Shown in pieces: positions 6,048 through 11,991 of a stretch of DNA of 27,961 nucleotides (positions within the stretch are counted from its first letter, which is position 1; the number at the start of each line of letters is the position of its first letter). Under the pieces are notes generated by a model that saw only the letters and a program-made list of their open reading frames with translations, did not search any database and was not told where the DNA came from. The position numbers were made by a program, and so were the translations under genes. The stretch covers positions 1-27,961 of IMG/VR virus record IMGVR_UViG_3300031227_000314. The stretch is one strand, 5' to 3'. Source of the DNA: a virus.

Positions 6048-6356
6048 TCAGATGAACTCGACCGGATCGGAAGACTGGGTAAGGTACATAGCCTCTTGGC
6101 AAAGTAGGCCTTTGATCCACACAATACATGGGCGGACGGCGTCGGTTTGCTTGTCCTCCACGGAGAACGTTAGTCGCTGGACCTCTTCGCGGTACACCTC
6201 GCCGGTCTTCGGGTCTTTCCATGCCCCCAGACTTGGCGGATCAAGGGTGTATCCGCCGAATAGGTCCAAGACGCGTTCTAGGATCGTGTCTAGAATGTCA
6301 TTGGTGATGGGGCGGAGATTGTTGAAGTGCGTGGGCAGACAGGTCGTGAACGTCAT
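6048..6356 (-). CDS. Conserved phage protein, paralogue of 1874..2179
   Basis: This 102-residue protein shares its start (MTFTT-LPTHFNN), the LFGGYTLD, W-KD and VYREEV-RLTF blocks, the CIVWIK stretch and the final DPVEFI with the 101-residue protein at 1874..2179. Shared residues spread over the whole length make them true paralogues. The ATG at 6356 is preceded by AGGAGACAAAAGACA, the same leader type as its neighbours, and overlaps the stop of a 24-residue leader ORF. The frame is open upstream to 6458, but a promoter lies there. The function is unknown. Confidence 0.8.
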   Translation of the reverse strand: MTFTTCLPTHFNNLRPITNDILDTILERVLDLFGGYTLDPPSLGAWKDPKTGEVYREEVQRLTFSVEDKQTDAVRPCIVWIKGLLCQEAMYLTQSSDPVEFI

Positions 6357-6427
6357 TGTCTTTTGTCTCCTAATTGGATTAACCGAATCAGCATCAGTTG
6401 CCGGCGGATAATCTGTTGCGTGGTCAT
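6353..6427 (-). CDS. Possible 24-residue leader peptide
   Basis: Between the promoter at 6447-6474 and the 102-residue paralogue lies a short ORF, MTTQQIIRRQLMLIRLIQLG followed by DKRQ. It is basic and rich in Ile, Leu, Arg and Gln. Its ATG follows GAGGG at 8 bases. Its stop overlaps the next start (ATGA), so translation of the two is probably coupled. It may be a regulatory leader or a minimal gene. No attenuator hairpin was seen. Confidence 0.4.
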   Translation of the reverse strand: MTTQQIIRRQLMLIRLIQLGDKRQ

Positions 6428-6446
6428 TGTCTTGCCCTCTACCTAT

Positions 6447-6474
6447 AGTGTACGTCATCCTGAGTGAAAGTCAA
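6447..6474 (-). promoter_or_regulatory. Sigma-70-type promoter
   Basis: On the minus strand TTGACT (6469-6474) and TACACT (6447-6452) are 16 bases apart. The -10 is the same hexamer as in the promoter at 4540-4568. It would drive the leader ORF and the paralogue gene 6048..6356. Confidence 0.6.
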
Positions 6475-6481
6475 GGGGGAA

Positions 6482-6655
6482 TTATCGGGCCGTCGCGTGC
6501 ATATTCTGCCCATCCGGGCCAATTTTGTTGATAATTCTCGCTATGTGCTTTCGCCACCGCTCATTGCCTTGCACTAATACGCTTTCCTGTTTTCTAGTGA
6601 GACTGTAGTAAATCTCCACCCAGTCCGCCTTCGTAAGATTCGGTTTGCATGTCAT
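6482..6655 (-). CDS. Small conserved phage protein (TKADWVEIYYSL type)
   Basis: A 57-residue protein reads LTKADWVEIYYSLTRKQ near the start, then WRKHIARIINKIGPDGQN. From memory the pattern 'EW-EIYYAL ... W--HL--I--KIGPDG' recurs in many small phage proteins of unknown role, so I consider it a real member of that group. Its ATG at 6655 overlaps the stop of the upstream gene by ATGA, and AGGAGACAAGAGGCA lies before it. It ends 8 bases before the -35 of the promoter at 6469. Confidence 0.72.
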   Translation of the reverse strand: MTCKPNLTKADWVEIYYSLTRKQESVLVQGNERWRKHIARIINKIGPDGQNMHATAR

Positions 6656-6885
6656 TGCCTCTTGTCTCCTGGTTGCGTGTTGTGAATTTTTCCCTGCAAA
6701 ATAGCGATAGCTACGAATTGCCGTCCGTCGGTTATATCCCAGCCCGGGCCCTCGAATACATCATCCAGAGTATCGCCCGTCTTGTCGGTGTAGTACCTGG
6801 TTAGTTCTTCGCGGGTCATGGCCCACGGACCGCATTTTAGTATTGCATCCCATGATTCTCGGTTAATGGCTTCGCGTTTGGTCAT
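6652..6885 (-). CDS. Small hypothetical phage protein
   Basis: A 77-residue protein begins MTKREAINRESWDAILK and continues with LTRYYTDKTGDTLDDVF and GWDITDGRQFVAIAI. It is of mixed charge and has no signal or membrane segment. The ATG at 6885 follows CAAGGGAGATAAGAGACA, the repeated leader of this cluster. Its stop overlaps the next gene by ATGA. I do not recognise the family. Confidence 0.72.
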   Translation of the reverse strand: MTKREAINRESWDAILKCGPWAMTREELTRYYTDKTGDTLDDVFEGPGWDITDGRQFVAIAILQGKIHNTQPGDKRQ

Positions 6886-6919
6886 TGTCTCTTATCTCCC
6901 TTGTATTGGTGCGTGTGTA

Positions 6920-7120
6920 CTAGCTGGTGCAGCATCCCGCCTCGATGAGGTTCATGGCCAGCCGACCGTAGAACCCTTGTAGCTTCCAGACTAGTCCGCT
7001 ATCGATAAGGCGTTGCATACCTTCGATGATCTGATCGTCGTTTAATTCCCCTGCCTCATAATCCATGATGAAGATTACTTCATCGAAGGTTGGGGGTGTT
7101 TCATCTGTTGTCATTTTCAT
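6920..7120 (-). CDS. Small conserved phage protein with LQG-YGR motif
   Basis: This 66-residue protein has the pattern FDEVIFIMDYEAGELNDDQ, then LIDSGLVWKLQGFYGRLAMN and LIEAGC. The arrangement 'E-GEL---...L---G--W-LQG-YGR-A--LI-AG' is, from memory, a very widespread small phage protein family of unknown function. I chose the ATG at 7120 because GGGAGACGAGACA directly precedes it. The frame is open to 7204, but that would overlap the upstream gene and lacks a site. Its neighbours on both sides have the same leader type. Confidence 0.8.
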   Translation of the reverse strand: MKMTTDETPPTFDEVIFIMDYEAGELNDDQIIEGMQRLIDSGLVWKLQGFYGRLAMNLIEAGCCTS

Positions 7121-7170
7121 TGTCTCGTCTCCCTTTGTTGTGTTGCCTTGCCCCTTGCGTTGGTGCGTGT

Positions 7171-7329
7171 CTAGACCATGGACAATCGGTCGGATGCAAT
7201 CCATCCGGACCCTGATCCGTGCAACGGAGTGATCAGATACTCCACCACGCCGGAGCGGTCGCGAAAACCAATTACCCGCACCGGGATTTCTAATTGGCCA
7301 TATCGGAGGGTTATTGTTTGCTTGTCCAT
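7171..7329 (-). CDS. Small hypothetical phage protein
   Basis: A 52-residue protein, too short for many gene callers, reads MDKQTITLRYGQLEIPVRV, then EYLITPLHGSGSGWIASDRL. The alternating hydrophobic pattern suggests a small beta-rich fold. The ATG at 7329 follows AAGGGAGACGAGACA, identical to the leader of the next gene. It ends in TAG at 7171-7173. It lies downstream of the promoter at 7375-7402. No function can be assigned. Confidence 0.7.
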   Translation of the reverse strand: MDKQTITLRYGQLEIPVRVIGFRDRSGVVEYLITPLHGSGSGWIASDRLSMV

Positions 7330-7374
7330 TGTCTCGTCTCCCTTGTGGTAGTGCCTTGCCCCTTGTCCATCTTA

Positions 7375-7402
7375 ATCATAGCCCGTGTTTGCCGGTTGTC
7401 AA
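7375..7402 (-). promoter_or_regulatory. Sigma-70-type promoter
   Basis: On the minus strand TTGACA (7397-7402) and TATGAT (7375-7380) are 16 bases apart. The -35 contains the stop codon of the gene 7399..7578. It would drive the cluster 7329 to 6482. Confidence 0.7.
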
Positions 7403-7578
7403 ATGGAATTCCGAGATAATTTCCAATCCCTTATGATCTCCATAGCGTTATTCCATGATTCGGCGAAGCCGATTGTCTTGCCCTTATACATTATTCGCCA
7501 GCCGGTAGGTATAAGCCTAGCACGTCTGTTATCCCAGCGTGTGTGTATACGGTGTATCGTTGGTTCGTGATTGTCCAT
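7399..7578 (-). CDS. Small hypothetical phage protein, first of leftward block
   Basis: A 59-residue basic protein begins MDNHEPTIHRIHTRWDNRRA. The second half reads GWRIMYKGKTIGFAESWNN and AMEIIRDWKLS, a strand-turn-strand-helix pattern common in small phage proteins. The ATG at 7578 is preceded by purine-rich AGAAAGAAAGAG, a weak ribosome binding site. It lies 47 bases downstream of the -10 of the promoter at 7625. Its TGA forms part of the next promoter's -35. The family is unknown. Confidence 0.68.
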   Translation of the reverse strand: MDNHEPTIHRIHTRWDNRRARLIPTGWRIMYKGKTIGFAESWNNAMEIIRDWKLSRNSI

Positions 7579-7624
7579 GCTCTTTCTTTCTCTGGTTGAG
7601 TTATACGGTGGCCTTCGCTACTGT

Positions 7625-7652
7625 ACTATATACTGGCCCTGTACGTTGTCAA
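7625..7652 (-). promoter_or_regulatory. Sigma-70-type promoter, right end of leftward block
   Basis: On the minus strand TTGACA (7647-7652) and TATAGT (7625-7630) are 16 bases apart, both near consensus. It is the outermost leftward promoter and faces away from the 1.1-kb gene-free region. Confidence 0.75.
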
Positions 7653-7897
7653 GTGGAAATCCCAGCCTGTCGTAAACTCTAAGGAAATGGCAGGTGTTTA
7701 GGGTCGAGTTGACCGGCGTAGGGCCGTTAGAGGGCATTCTGAGCATGTCATTATGGCATGTTATTGGCGGTCATGCCGGTTATGAGGTGTGTAGTGGTTA
7801 GTGGGCCTTATCGGCATGTTTGGTGGTGTTCGCCGGCTGGCCGATCGATCGATGGTGTGTGGAGTGTGGTGATCTTGGTTGTACGTTGGGTGTGGCA

Positions 7898-7949
7898 GCA
7901 TACCACATCTTGTGCCTTGCACCATGGGGTGGCACATCATGTGGTATGC
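7898..7949. repeat. Long inverted repeat (hairpin)
   Basis: GCATACCACAT (7898-7908) is the exact reverse complement of 7939-7949. After a 2x2 internal mismatch, TGTGCC (7911-7916) pairs with GGCACA (7931-7936) about the same centre. In all 17 bp pair around a 14-base loop. No T-run follows, so it is not a simple terminator. Confidence 0.85.
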
Positions 7950-8048
7950 AGCATAGGTGGGGTGTGATGGTGTGATCTTAATTCGGATCGAATACCCAAA
8001 CCCCTTGCGAGCGTGTTATCAGGGCAATTTATGCCTGTACATGGGCTT

Positions 8049-8081
8049 GCATTGGCATGGCCGTAGCGTCTATGCCAATGC
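8049..8081. repeat. Perfect 10-bp inverted repeat
   Basis: GCATTGGCAT (8049-8058) and ATGCCAATGC (8072-8081) are exact reverse complements separated by 13 bases. It has the form of an operator or hairpin. No T-run follows. Confidence 0.8.
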
Positions 8082-8114
8082 CTAACTCATTTGATAGCCT
8101 ATACTTATATCGAT

Positions 8115-8162
8115 ACCCGGGGGGCCCCATGGGGTCAGCATTCCGTACCAGACCCCCCGGGT
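8115..8162. repeat. Perfect GC-only inverted repeat
   Basis: ACCCGGGGGG (8115-8124) and CCCCCCGGGT (8153-8162) are exact reverse complements with a 28-base loop. The loop begins with another short palindrome (CCCCATGGGG). It is a very stable hairpin without a following T-run. Confidence 0.8.
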
Positions 8163-8374
8163 CGTCGGCCCCACGGTACTACTTAAGTCCCACGCCGAGA
8201 ACGGCTTACGACCATTCTAGGGCCGTCCAACCGTTAGAGGGACCCACGACAACACCGAGCGCGATACGTACACAAAGGGAATAAAATTCTACCAGCCGGA
8301 GAAGGTATGAAAGTCGACCTAAACACACCCCACTTGTGGTTTGAGGCAGGGCCAAAACGCCTCGGAATTGATAA

Positions 8375-8403
8375 TTGATTAAAAACTCTGGCAGCCTTAT
8401 ATA
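8375..8403 (+). promoter_or_regulatory. Possible rightward promoter
   Basis: TTGATT (8375-8380) and TATATA (8398-8403) are 17 bases apart in an AT-rich stretch. No supported gene follows before 8824. It may be a secondary promoter, make an untranslated RNA, or be chance in AT-rich sequence. Confidence 0.4.
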
Positions 8404-8746
8404 GATGCACCCCCGATGGTCGTAAGGAGAGGGGGAAGCGTAGTAGAAGTGGTGGGAGAGCGTGGAGGGAAAGGTGTACGTATAGTAATATATATATATA
8501 TGTATTATATATCTATAGTCCTACTCTCACTCTACTTACGAATCAAACACTACTACATGGTGTTTTTAGTAACTATTGCACTAACAAAACGGGCCCCAAA
8601 AGTTACTGCAACCGGCTACTACTTCCATTGAGCTACTGGTAACGGGACCTATGGTATTACGCTCTAATGGAATACTACATGCTTCACTAATCATTACTGC
8701 GTTACACATGTATCTAAGGCCGGCAACGGTCATCTCGAGAATCTAG

Positions 8747-8776
8747 TTGACAAAAAGGCCTCAATTCGGATATAGT
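8747..8776 (+). promoter_or_regulatory. Sigma-70-type rightward promoter
   Basis: TTGACA (8747-8752) and TATAGT (8771-8776) are 18 bases apart. The same hexamers with the same spacing occur at 15567-15596. It lies 47 bases before the first gene of the rightward block. Confidence 0.72.
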
Positions 8777-8823
8777 AGTTAGAGAGATCAAGATGTCATA
8801 CTTACCCGAGAAGGAGAAGAGAA

Positions 8824-9087
8824 ATGCTATTTAAGTACCGGGAGATCCCACAGACCGAGGACGACAAACCTGACTTCCGGAGACGCCCTTGGCCGGCTGC
8901 TATGGATTGTGAGATAGTCATGAGGATCAGGGAGGTCATGAACAGCTCCTATGGCCACCCAATTATTGCCCTCGACCTGGATGCTGGGGAAACCGTCTAT
9001 GCTGCCAATACATTCAATCACATTTTTAATTCCATCAATCGAGCCCGAGAGGATACTAAACGGCAATACAAGGCGGTCAGTGGGTAA
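8824..9087 (+). CDS. Hypothetical phage protein, first of rightward block
   Basis: An 87-residue protein has FRRRPWPAAMDCEIVMRI and later ALDLDAGETVYAANTFNHI, ending in a basic helix. AAGGAGAAGAGAA directly precedes the ATG, a strong ribosome binding site, and a strong promoter lies 47 bases upstream. No known domain was recognised. The antisense frame covering it has no start signal. Confidence 0.78.
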   Translation: MLFKYREIPQTEDDKPDFRRRPWPAAMDCEIVMRIREVMNSSYGHPIIALDLDAGETVYAANTFNHIFNSINRAREDTKRQYKAVSG

Positions 9088-9126
9088 TAAGGTCCCAGGA
9101 CTCGACAATAACCTAAGGGAAGAGGC

Positions 9127-9279
9127 ATGAACGTTAGGGAGCTAATCAGGGAACTGAAGAAATGTGACATGGGCGCCGATGTCATCTTGGATACCTGGGG
9201 AATCGGCGGTGGAGAGCTGGGCAACGTCGTCTATGACCCGGCCGACGACAATAAAGTTTACCTGCAGATTGATGAATGA
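9127..9279 (+). CDS. Small phage protein, 'MNVRELIREL' type
   Basis: A 50-residue acidic protein begins MNVRELIRELKKCDMGADVI, continues LDTWGIGGGELGNVVYDPAD and ends with a beta-strand-like VYLQIDE. This layout (short helix, 'D--V', then strands ending in 'V-L') is seen in many small phage proteins of unknown role, as recalled from memory. GGGAAGAGGC precedes the ATG. It is too short for many gene callers but fits neatly between its neighbours, 39 bases after one and 9 before the next. Confidence 0.72.
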   Translation: MNVRELIRELKKCDMGADVILDTWGIGGGELGNVVYDPADDNKVYLQIDE

Positions 9280-9288
9280 GGAGAGGCC

Positions 9289-9531
9289 ATGACGACTTCT
9301 GAATTTCTGAAGTGTAAAATCGCAGAACGGAACAAGGACACGATGGAGCAGTACGAGAGGACGATCAGAATTCGTAAATTCCTCGTCGCCCTCGTGCTCG
9401 ATACAAAAGAGGAACCCGGAGGTTCCCGAGGGGCCAGGCTCTTTGACGCTGGTGGCCGGCTCATAGCCAAGGTAACCGATCCCGCATCATCCGTCATGCA
9501 ACAACTCGAAGAAAGAGACAGTAAATCATGA
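9289..9531 (+). CDS. Hypothetical phage protein
   Basis: An 80-residue protein has a charged N-terminal helix (MTTSEFLKCKIAERNKD) and a likely beta-rich middle (FLVALVLDTKEEPGGSR, RLFDAGGRLIAKVTD). GAGGAGAGGCC precedes the ATG. Its stop overlaps the next gene by ATGA. No domain was recognised. Confidence 0.75.
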   Translation: MTTSEFLKCKIAERNKDTMEQYERTIRIRKFLVALVLDTKEEPGGSRGARLFDAGGRLIAKVTDPASSVMQQLEERDSKS

Positions 9532-10244
9532 TAAAGGTACATACTTTTCCACCATACATAAGTGATAGCGAACCTGACGTTGCCTTCATTGAGCCGATGT
9601 ATATTATGGCTGTCTATGTACATCAAATGGAATTAACTATTGGTGTACGGTACTGCACAAAGATTCTCATGCGCGGATCAGCAGAACCACTCTTTGTGGC
9701 GGAGACCCCTGAAGAGATCAGTGTAATAATGGCAGCCAACGAAGCCACTATGTCCGGCGTCGATCGGCCGATGGCTTACCCTGGATCCCTGAAAGATCCC
9801 GAAGACCCTGTCGTTCTTTCGAAGGAGACCCACAAAAACGGCACGGAAGTTTCCCGTACTGCGGACGGAAGGACTGGTGTTTTCTTTCGTGGTGTGGAAC
9901 TCATTTTCACGGATGACCTGCAGGAATCTCTAGATGGTGATGTACTGTACACAGTAAAGCGTAACGAGATATTGGAGCGTGTACTCGAAGGCGACTTCGA
10001 AGTGAATGAAGTACCAGAGCCAGGCGAGCCGTTCGATGAATGTACGGACGATAGTGACAATCAGCCCTGGGGAGAGATGACCCAGGAGGAAGTTAATGAG
10101 GAAGCAGCTTGGGAAGCGGCGTCCGATGAATGCAGCGAAGGTGAAGACGACGAAGAAGACTGGGACGAACTTTATGACGAGTTGGATGATCTTGACTTCC
10201 CTGAGTCGCACGACCCGACTACCCCGACAACTGACGCCACGTAG
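9528..10244 (+). CDS. Acidic hypothetical phage protein
   Basis: This 238-residue protein starts at an ATGA overlap. The first about 150 residues are mixed strands and turns, with PYISDSEPDVAFIEP near the start. From about residue 155 to the end it becomes extremely acidic (EDDEEDWDELYDELDDLD). Such tails can mimic DNA or bind basic partners. The strongly basic 77-residue protein encoded two genes downstream is a possible partner, but this is speculation. No enzymatic motif was seen. Confidence 0.8.
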   Translation: MIKVHTFPPYISDSEPDVAFIEPMYIMAVYVHQMELTIGVRYCTKILMRGSAEPLFVAETPEEISVIMAANEATMSGVDRPMAYPGSLKDPEDPVVLSKETHKNGTEVSRTADGRTGVFFRGVELIFTDDLQESLDGDVLYTVKRNEILERVLEGDFEVNEVPEPGEPFDECTDDSDNQPWGEMTQEEVNEEAAWEAASDECSEGEDDEEDWDELYDELDDLDFPESHDPTTPTTDAT

Positions 10245-10253
10245 GAGATGATA

Positions 10254-10577
10254 ATGGTCTTTCCCAATCGGAATGGAGAACCAGACGGCACTGCCGAGCC
10301 TGGCCAGATCAAGAAGAGAAAAGTCAGGAAGAGATTTGGTATTGACGTTCGATACAGGAAGTCAATGTTCAAGTTCATGAGCGAGTGGCATAGCTGGGGC
10401 AAATACTTGACCGAAGAGAGGCGCGATCAGGCACTTGAGCGTCTTAATCAGAATCACGGACCTACTCAGTACTGCCGTAGGGGACCGCCCATGAAGTTCC
10501 GTAAGGCTAAGGACATTAGCGAAGGCAGTGAGGTTCAGGATCACATGGCAATGGGGAAGCTAGATGACACAGTATAG
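10254..10577 (+). CDS. Basic hypothetical phage protein
   Basis: A 107-residue protein is rich in Lys and Arg (QIKKRKVRKRFGIDVRYRK), with a Trp/Tyr-containing helix (FMSEWHSWGKYLTEERRDQ). I chose the ATG at 10254 because GGAG lies 6 bases upstream; an in-frame ATG at 10248 is immediately next to that site and too close. Its end overlaps the next gene by 14 bases. The charge suggests nucleic-acid binding. No known fold was recognised. Confidence 0.68.
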   Translation: MVFPNRNGEPDGTAEPGQIKKRKVRKRFGIDVRYRKSMFKFMSEWHSWGKYLTEERRDQALERLNQNHGPTQYCRRGPPMKFRKAKDISEGSEVQDHMAMGKLDDTV

Positions 10578-10797
10578 TAAACTAATGGAGAAAATTCGTG
10601 CCGAGCAGGGCAGGACAGTGGGGCTGGCCACCGGCAGCGCAACAAGGACTGTAAAGGTCACAAAGAAAGCGCCAGCAAAAAAGGCAGTGAAGGTACGGAA
10701 GAAGTCAAGTAGCTTCCTGAGTACGCTCCTTAGCCTGAAGAAGAAACGCTCCAGTCTTATTGGTGCTCTAACCCCGAAACCCCGGAAGAAGAAATGA
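10564..10797 (+). CDS. Lysine-rich, histone-like small protein
   Basis: This 77-residue protein is about a quarter Lys, with KKAPAKKAVKVRKKSSS and a final PKPRKKK. The pattern of Lys-Ala-Pro-Ala-Lys repeats is like histone H1-type or bacterial HC1-type tails, which bind DNA without sequence preference. The ATG follows GGGGAAG. It overlaps the previous gene by 14 bases and the next by ATGA. It could condense DNA for packaging, or be a virion-internal protein. No homologue can be named from sequence alone. Confidence 0.68.
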   Translation: MTQYSKLMEKIRAEQGRTVGLATGSATRTVKVTKKAPAKKAVKVRKKSSSFLSTLLSLKKKRSSLIGALTPKPRKKK

Positions 10798-11594
10798 AAA
10801 AGAAGGGTGATAAGCCACTATCCTGCAAGGACATGCCCGACGCCGAGACCGATCCGTTTATCAAAAAGGATCGCCGTCGCGCCATGACTGAATTCGCGTC
10901 TCGTGCGAAGTCAATCATCTGGCGACATGACGGTAAGGAAAAAGTGACGTACGAGCAATGGGAGCGCCGCATAGCCGAGCTTCAAGAAAGCTCTGGCTAC
11001 ACGAAGCTCCAGGCTCTTGTAGTCGCGACCAAGGAACTCGCCGGCAAGGTTGGACAGTTAAGAATTCTCTTTCGGAACTACGATACGCAGGAGTACGACC
11101 CCCACCCAGAGTCTCACCCAGAGGTTCATATGGCCGGCATCAATCCAGACCCAATGAGCGACGTCGTTCTCGAAAATAAGGAACTTCCATACAAGGACTG
11201 TGTTCGTTGGGCTGCTCGTGCGGCCGGTGCATATAAGCGCACTGACAAGCACCCCAAGACGGCCCCTAACGACGTAGCGTTCTACCTATATGTCCAGGCG
11301 ATAAATGAGTCGAAGGACTTCCTGGGGCGTCTGAACGCTATCGAGGTCAAGGAGGATGGAGATGAGGCCAGGCGCGATAAGATCCGTAAGAAAGGGAATC
11401 GATCGATCCGGGAGATTACCGAGATGCTAGATTCCCTGAAGGAGGAAAAGGTGGAGGAGGATGTTCCGGCAGAGTACGAACCCAGTGAATACGAGAAGGA
11501 CCTGAATGCGAAGGGATTAGAGTCTCGTGGTCAATACATTAGGCGCTGTGTAGAGGAGAGCGAGGATGAGTCGGACAAAGTCTGTGACGATTAG
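10794..11594 (+). CDS. Hypothetical protein upstream of terminase
   Basis: A 266-residue charged, mostly helical protein starts by ATGA overlap with the Lys-rich gene. The central part (RWAARAAGAYKRTDKHPKTA, FYLYVQAINESKDFLGRLN) contains conserved-looking aromatic positions, and the last third is Glu/Lys-rich. Its place shortly before the large terminase would suit a small terminase subunit. However, I see no clear helix-turn-helix, and the length is above the usual size, so that is only a suggestion. Confidence 0.75.
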   Translation: MKKKGDKPLSCKDMPDAETDPFIKKDRRRAMTEFASRAKSIIWRHDGKEKVTYEQWERRIAELQESSGYTKLQALVVATKELAGKVGQLRILFRNYDTQEYDPHPESHPEVHMAGINPDPMSDVVLENKELPYKDCVRWAARAAGAYKRTDKHPKTAPNDVAFYLYVQAINESKDFLGRLNAIEVKEDGDEARRDKIRKKGNRSIREITEMLDSLKEEKVEEDVPAEYEPSEYEKDLNAKGLESRGQYIRRCVEESEDESDKVCDD

Positions 11595-11615
11595 ATTTGG
11601 AGATGGCACAAATTG

Positions 11616-11825
11616 ATGACGTATAATAAAGAAATGGCCTGTTTTTTCCTTGCTGCCGTATGGTTTATTGTGAGCTATTCATTGCTCTTTCTCGGCTTTT
11701 ACTGCATCGAGAACTGCACGCCACCCACCGGCTGGTTACTGTTCGCTCTATTGTTCTGTAATCATACTGCGAGCATATACAATTTCCTAAAGGTCTGTGT
11801 GAGGTCATCAAGTGACAGCATATAA
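11616..11825 (+). CDS. Small membrane protein with two transmembrane segments
   Basis: This 69-residue protein begins MTYNKEMACFF and has two hydrophobic stretches, about residues 8-29 (CFFLAAVWFIVSYSLLFLGF) and 39-57 (GWLLFALLFC and onward), separated by a short Cys- and Pro-containing turn. That is the size and shape of a small holin, but no lysis partner is adjacent and other roles are possible. The ATG at 11616 is used; the ribosome binding site is weak (GGAG about 13 bases upstream). The last 14 bases overlap the next gene. Confidence 0.62.
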   Translation: MTYNKEMACFFLAAVWFIVSYSLLFLGFYCIENCTPPTGWLLFALLFCNHTASIYNFLKVCVRSSSDSI

Positions 11826-11991
11826 TAAAGAAGCGAACGACAGGGGATTGCGTCGCATGGAGGATGCCATATGGGGCAGCCCGGACAAGAACATGCTCTC
11901 TTCGGAGGAGCTAGGTCGCCTCGAAGCAGCCGCCAAACAGTACATTAAGCAGTACGAGGAACAAGCTCAGAAGAGGGAGACTGTTGAGTAA
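11812..11991 (+). CDS. Small helical protein before terminase
   Basis: A 59-residue, highly charged, probably all-helical protein starts at GTG. GAGG lies 7 bases or so upstream. It reads MTAYNKEANDRGLRRMEDA at the start and ends in LEAAAKQYIKQYEEQAQ. The first residues resemble those of the preceding membrane protein (MTYNKE), because both genes contain the 12-base string TATAATAAAGAA near their starts. It overlaps the terminase start by 8 bases. It could be a minimal small terminase or a terminase accessory protein. I cannot decide. Confidence 0.62.
   Translation: MTAYNKEANDRGLRRMEDAIWGSPDKNMLSSEELGRLEAAAKQYIKQYEEQAQKRETVE

Larger units (their letters stand above)
7653..8823. other. Gene-free control region, candidate origin
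   Basis: About 1.1 kb lies between the divergent leftward and rightward blocks without a convincing gene. The plus-strand frames at 7758, 8057 and 8416 lack ribosome binding sites and have repetitive or repeat-driven composition. It contains a G/T-rich stretch (about 7740-7970), three perfect long inverted repeats (7898-7949, 8049-8081, 8115-8162), an alternating AT tract (about 8488-8516), a split direct repeat (7719-7734 and 8219-8241) and two rightward promoters. Such a mixture is typical of replication origins and bidirectional control regions. No initiator box was recognised, so 'origin' is inference. Confidence 0.5.

Noticed and set aside
8057-8284. 75-codon plus-strand frame in the gene-free region
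   Set aside because: It runs through two perfect hairpins, and the Pro-rich composition follows from them.
8416-8631. 71-codon plus-strand frame in the gene-free region
   Set aside because: It has no ribosome binding site, and the hydrophobic stretch comes from the alternating AT tract.
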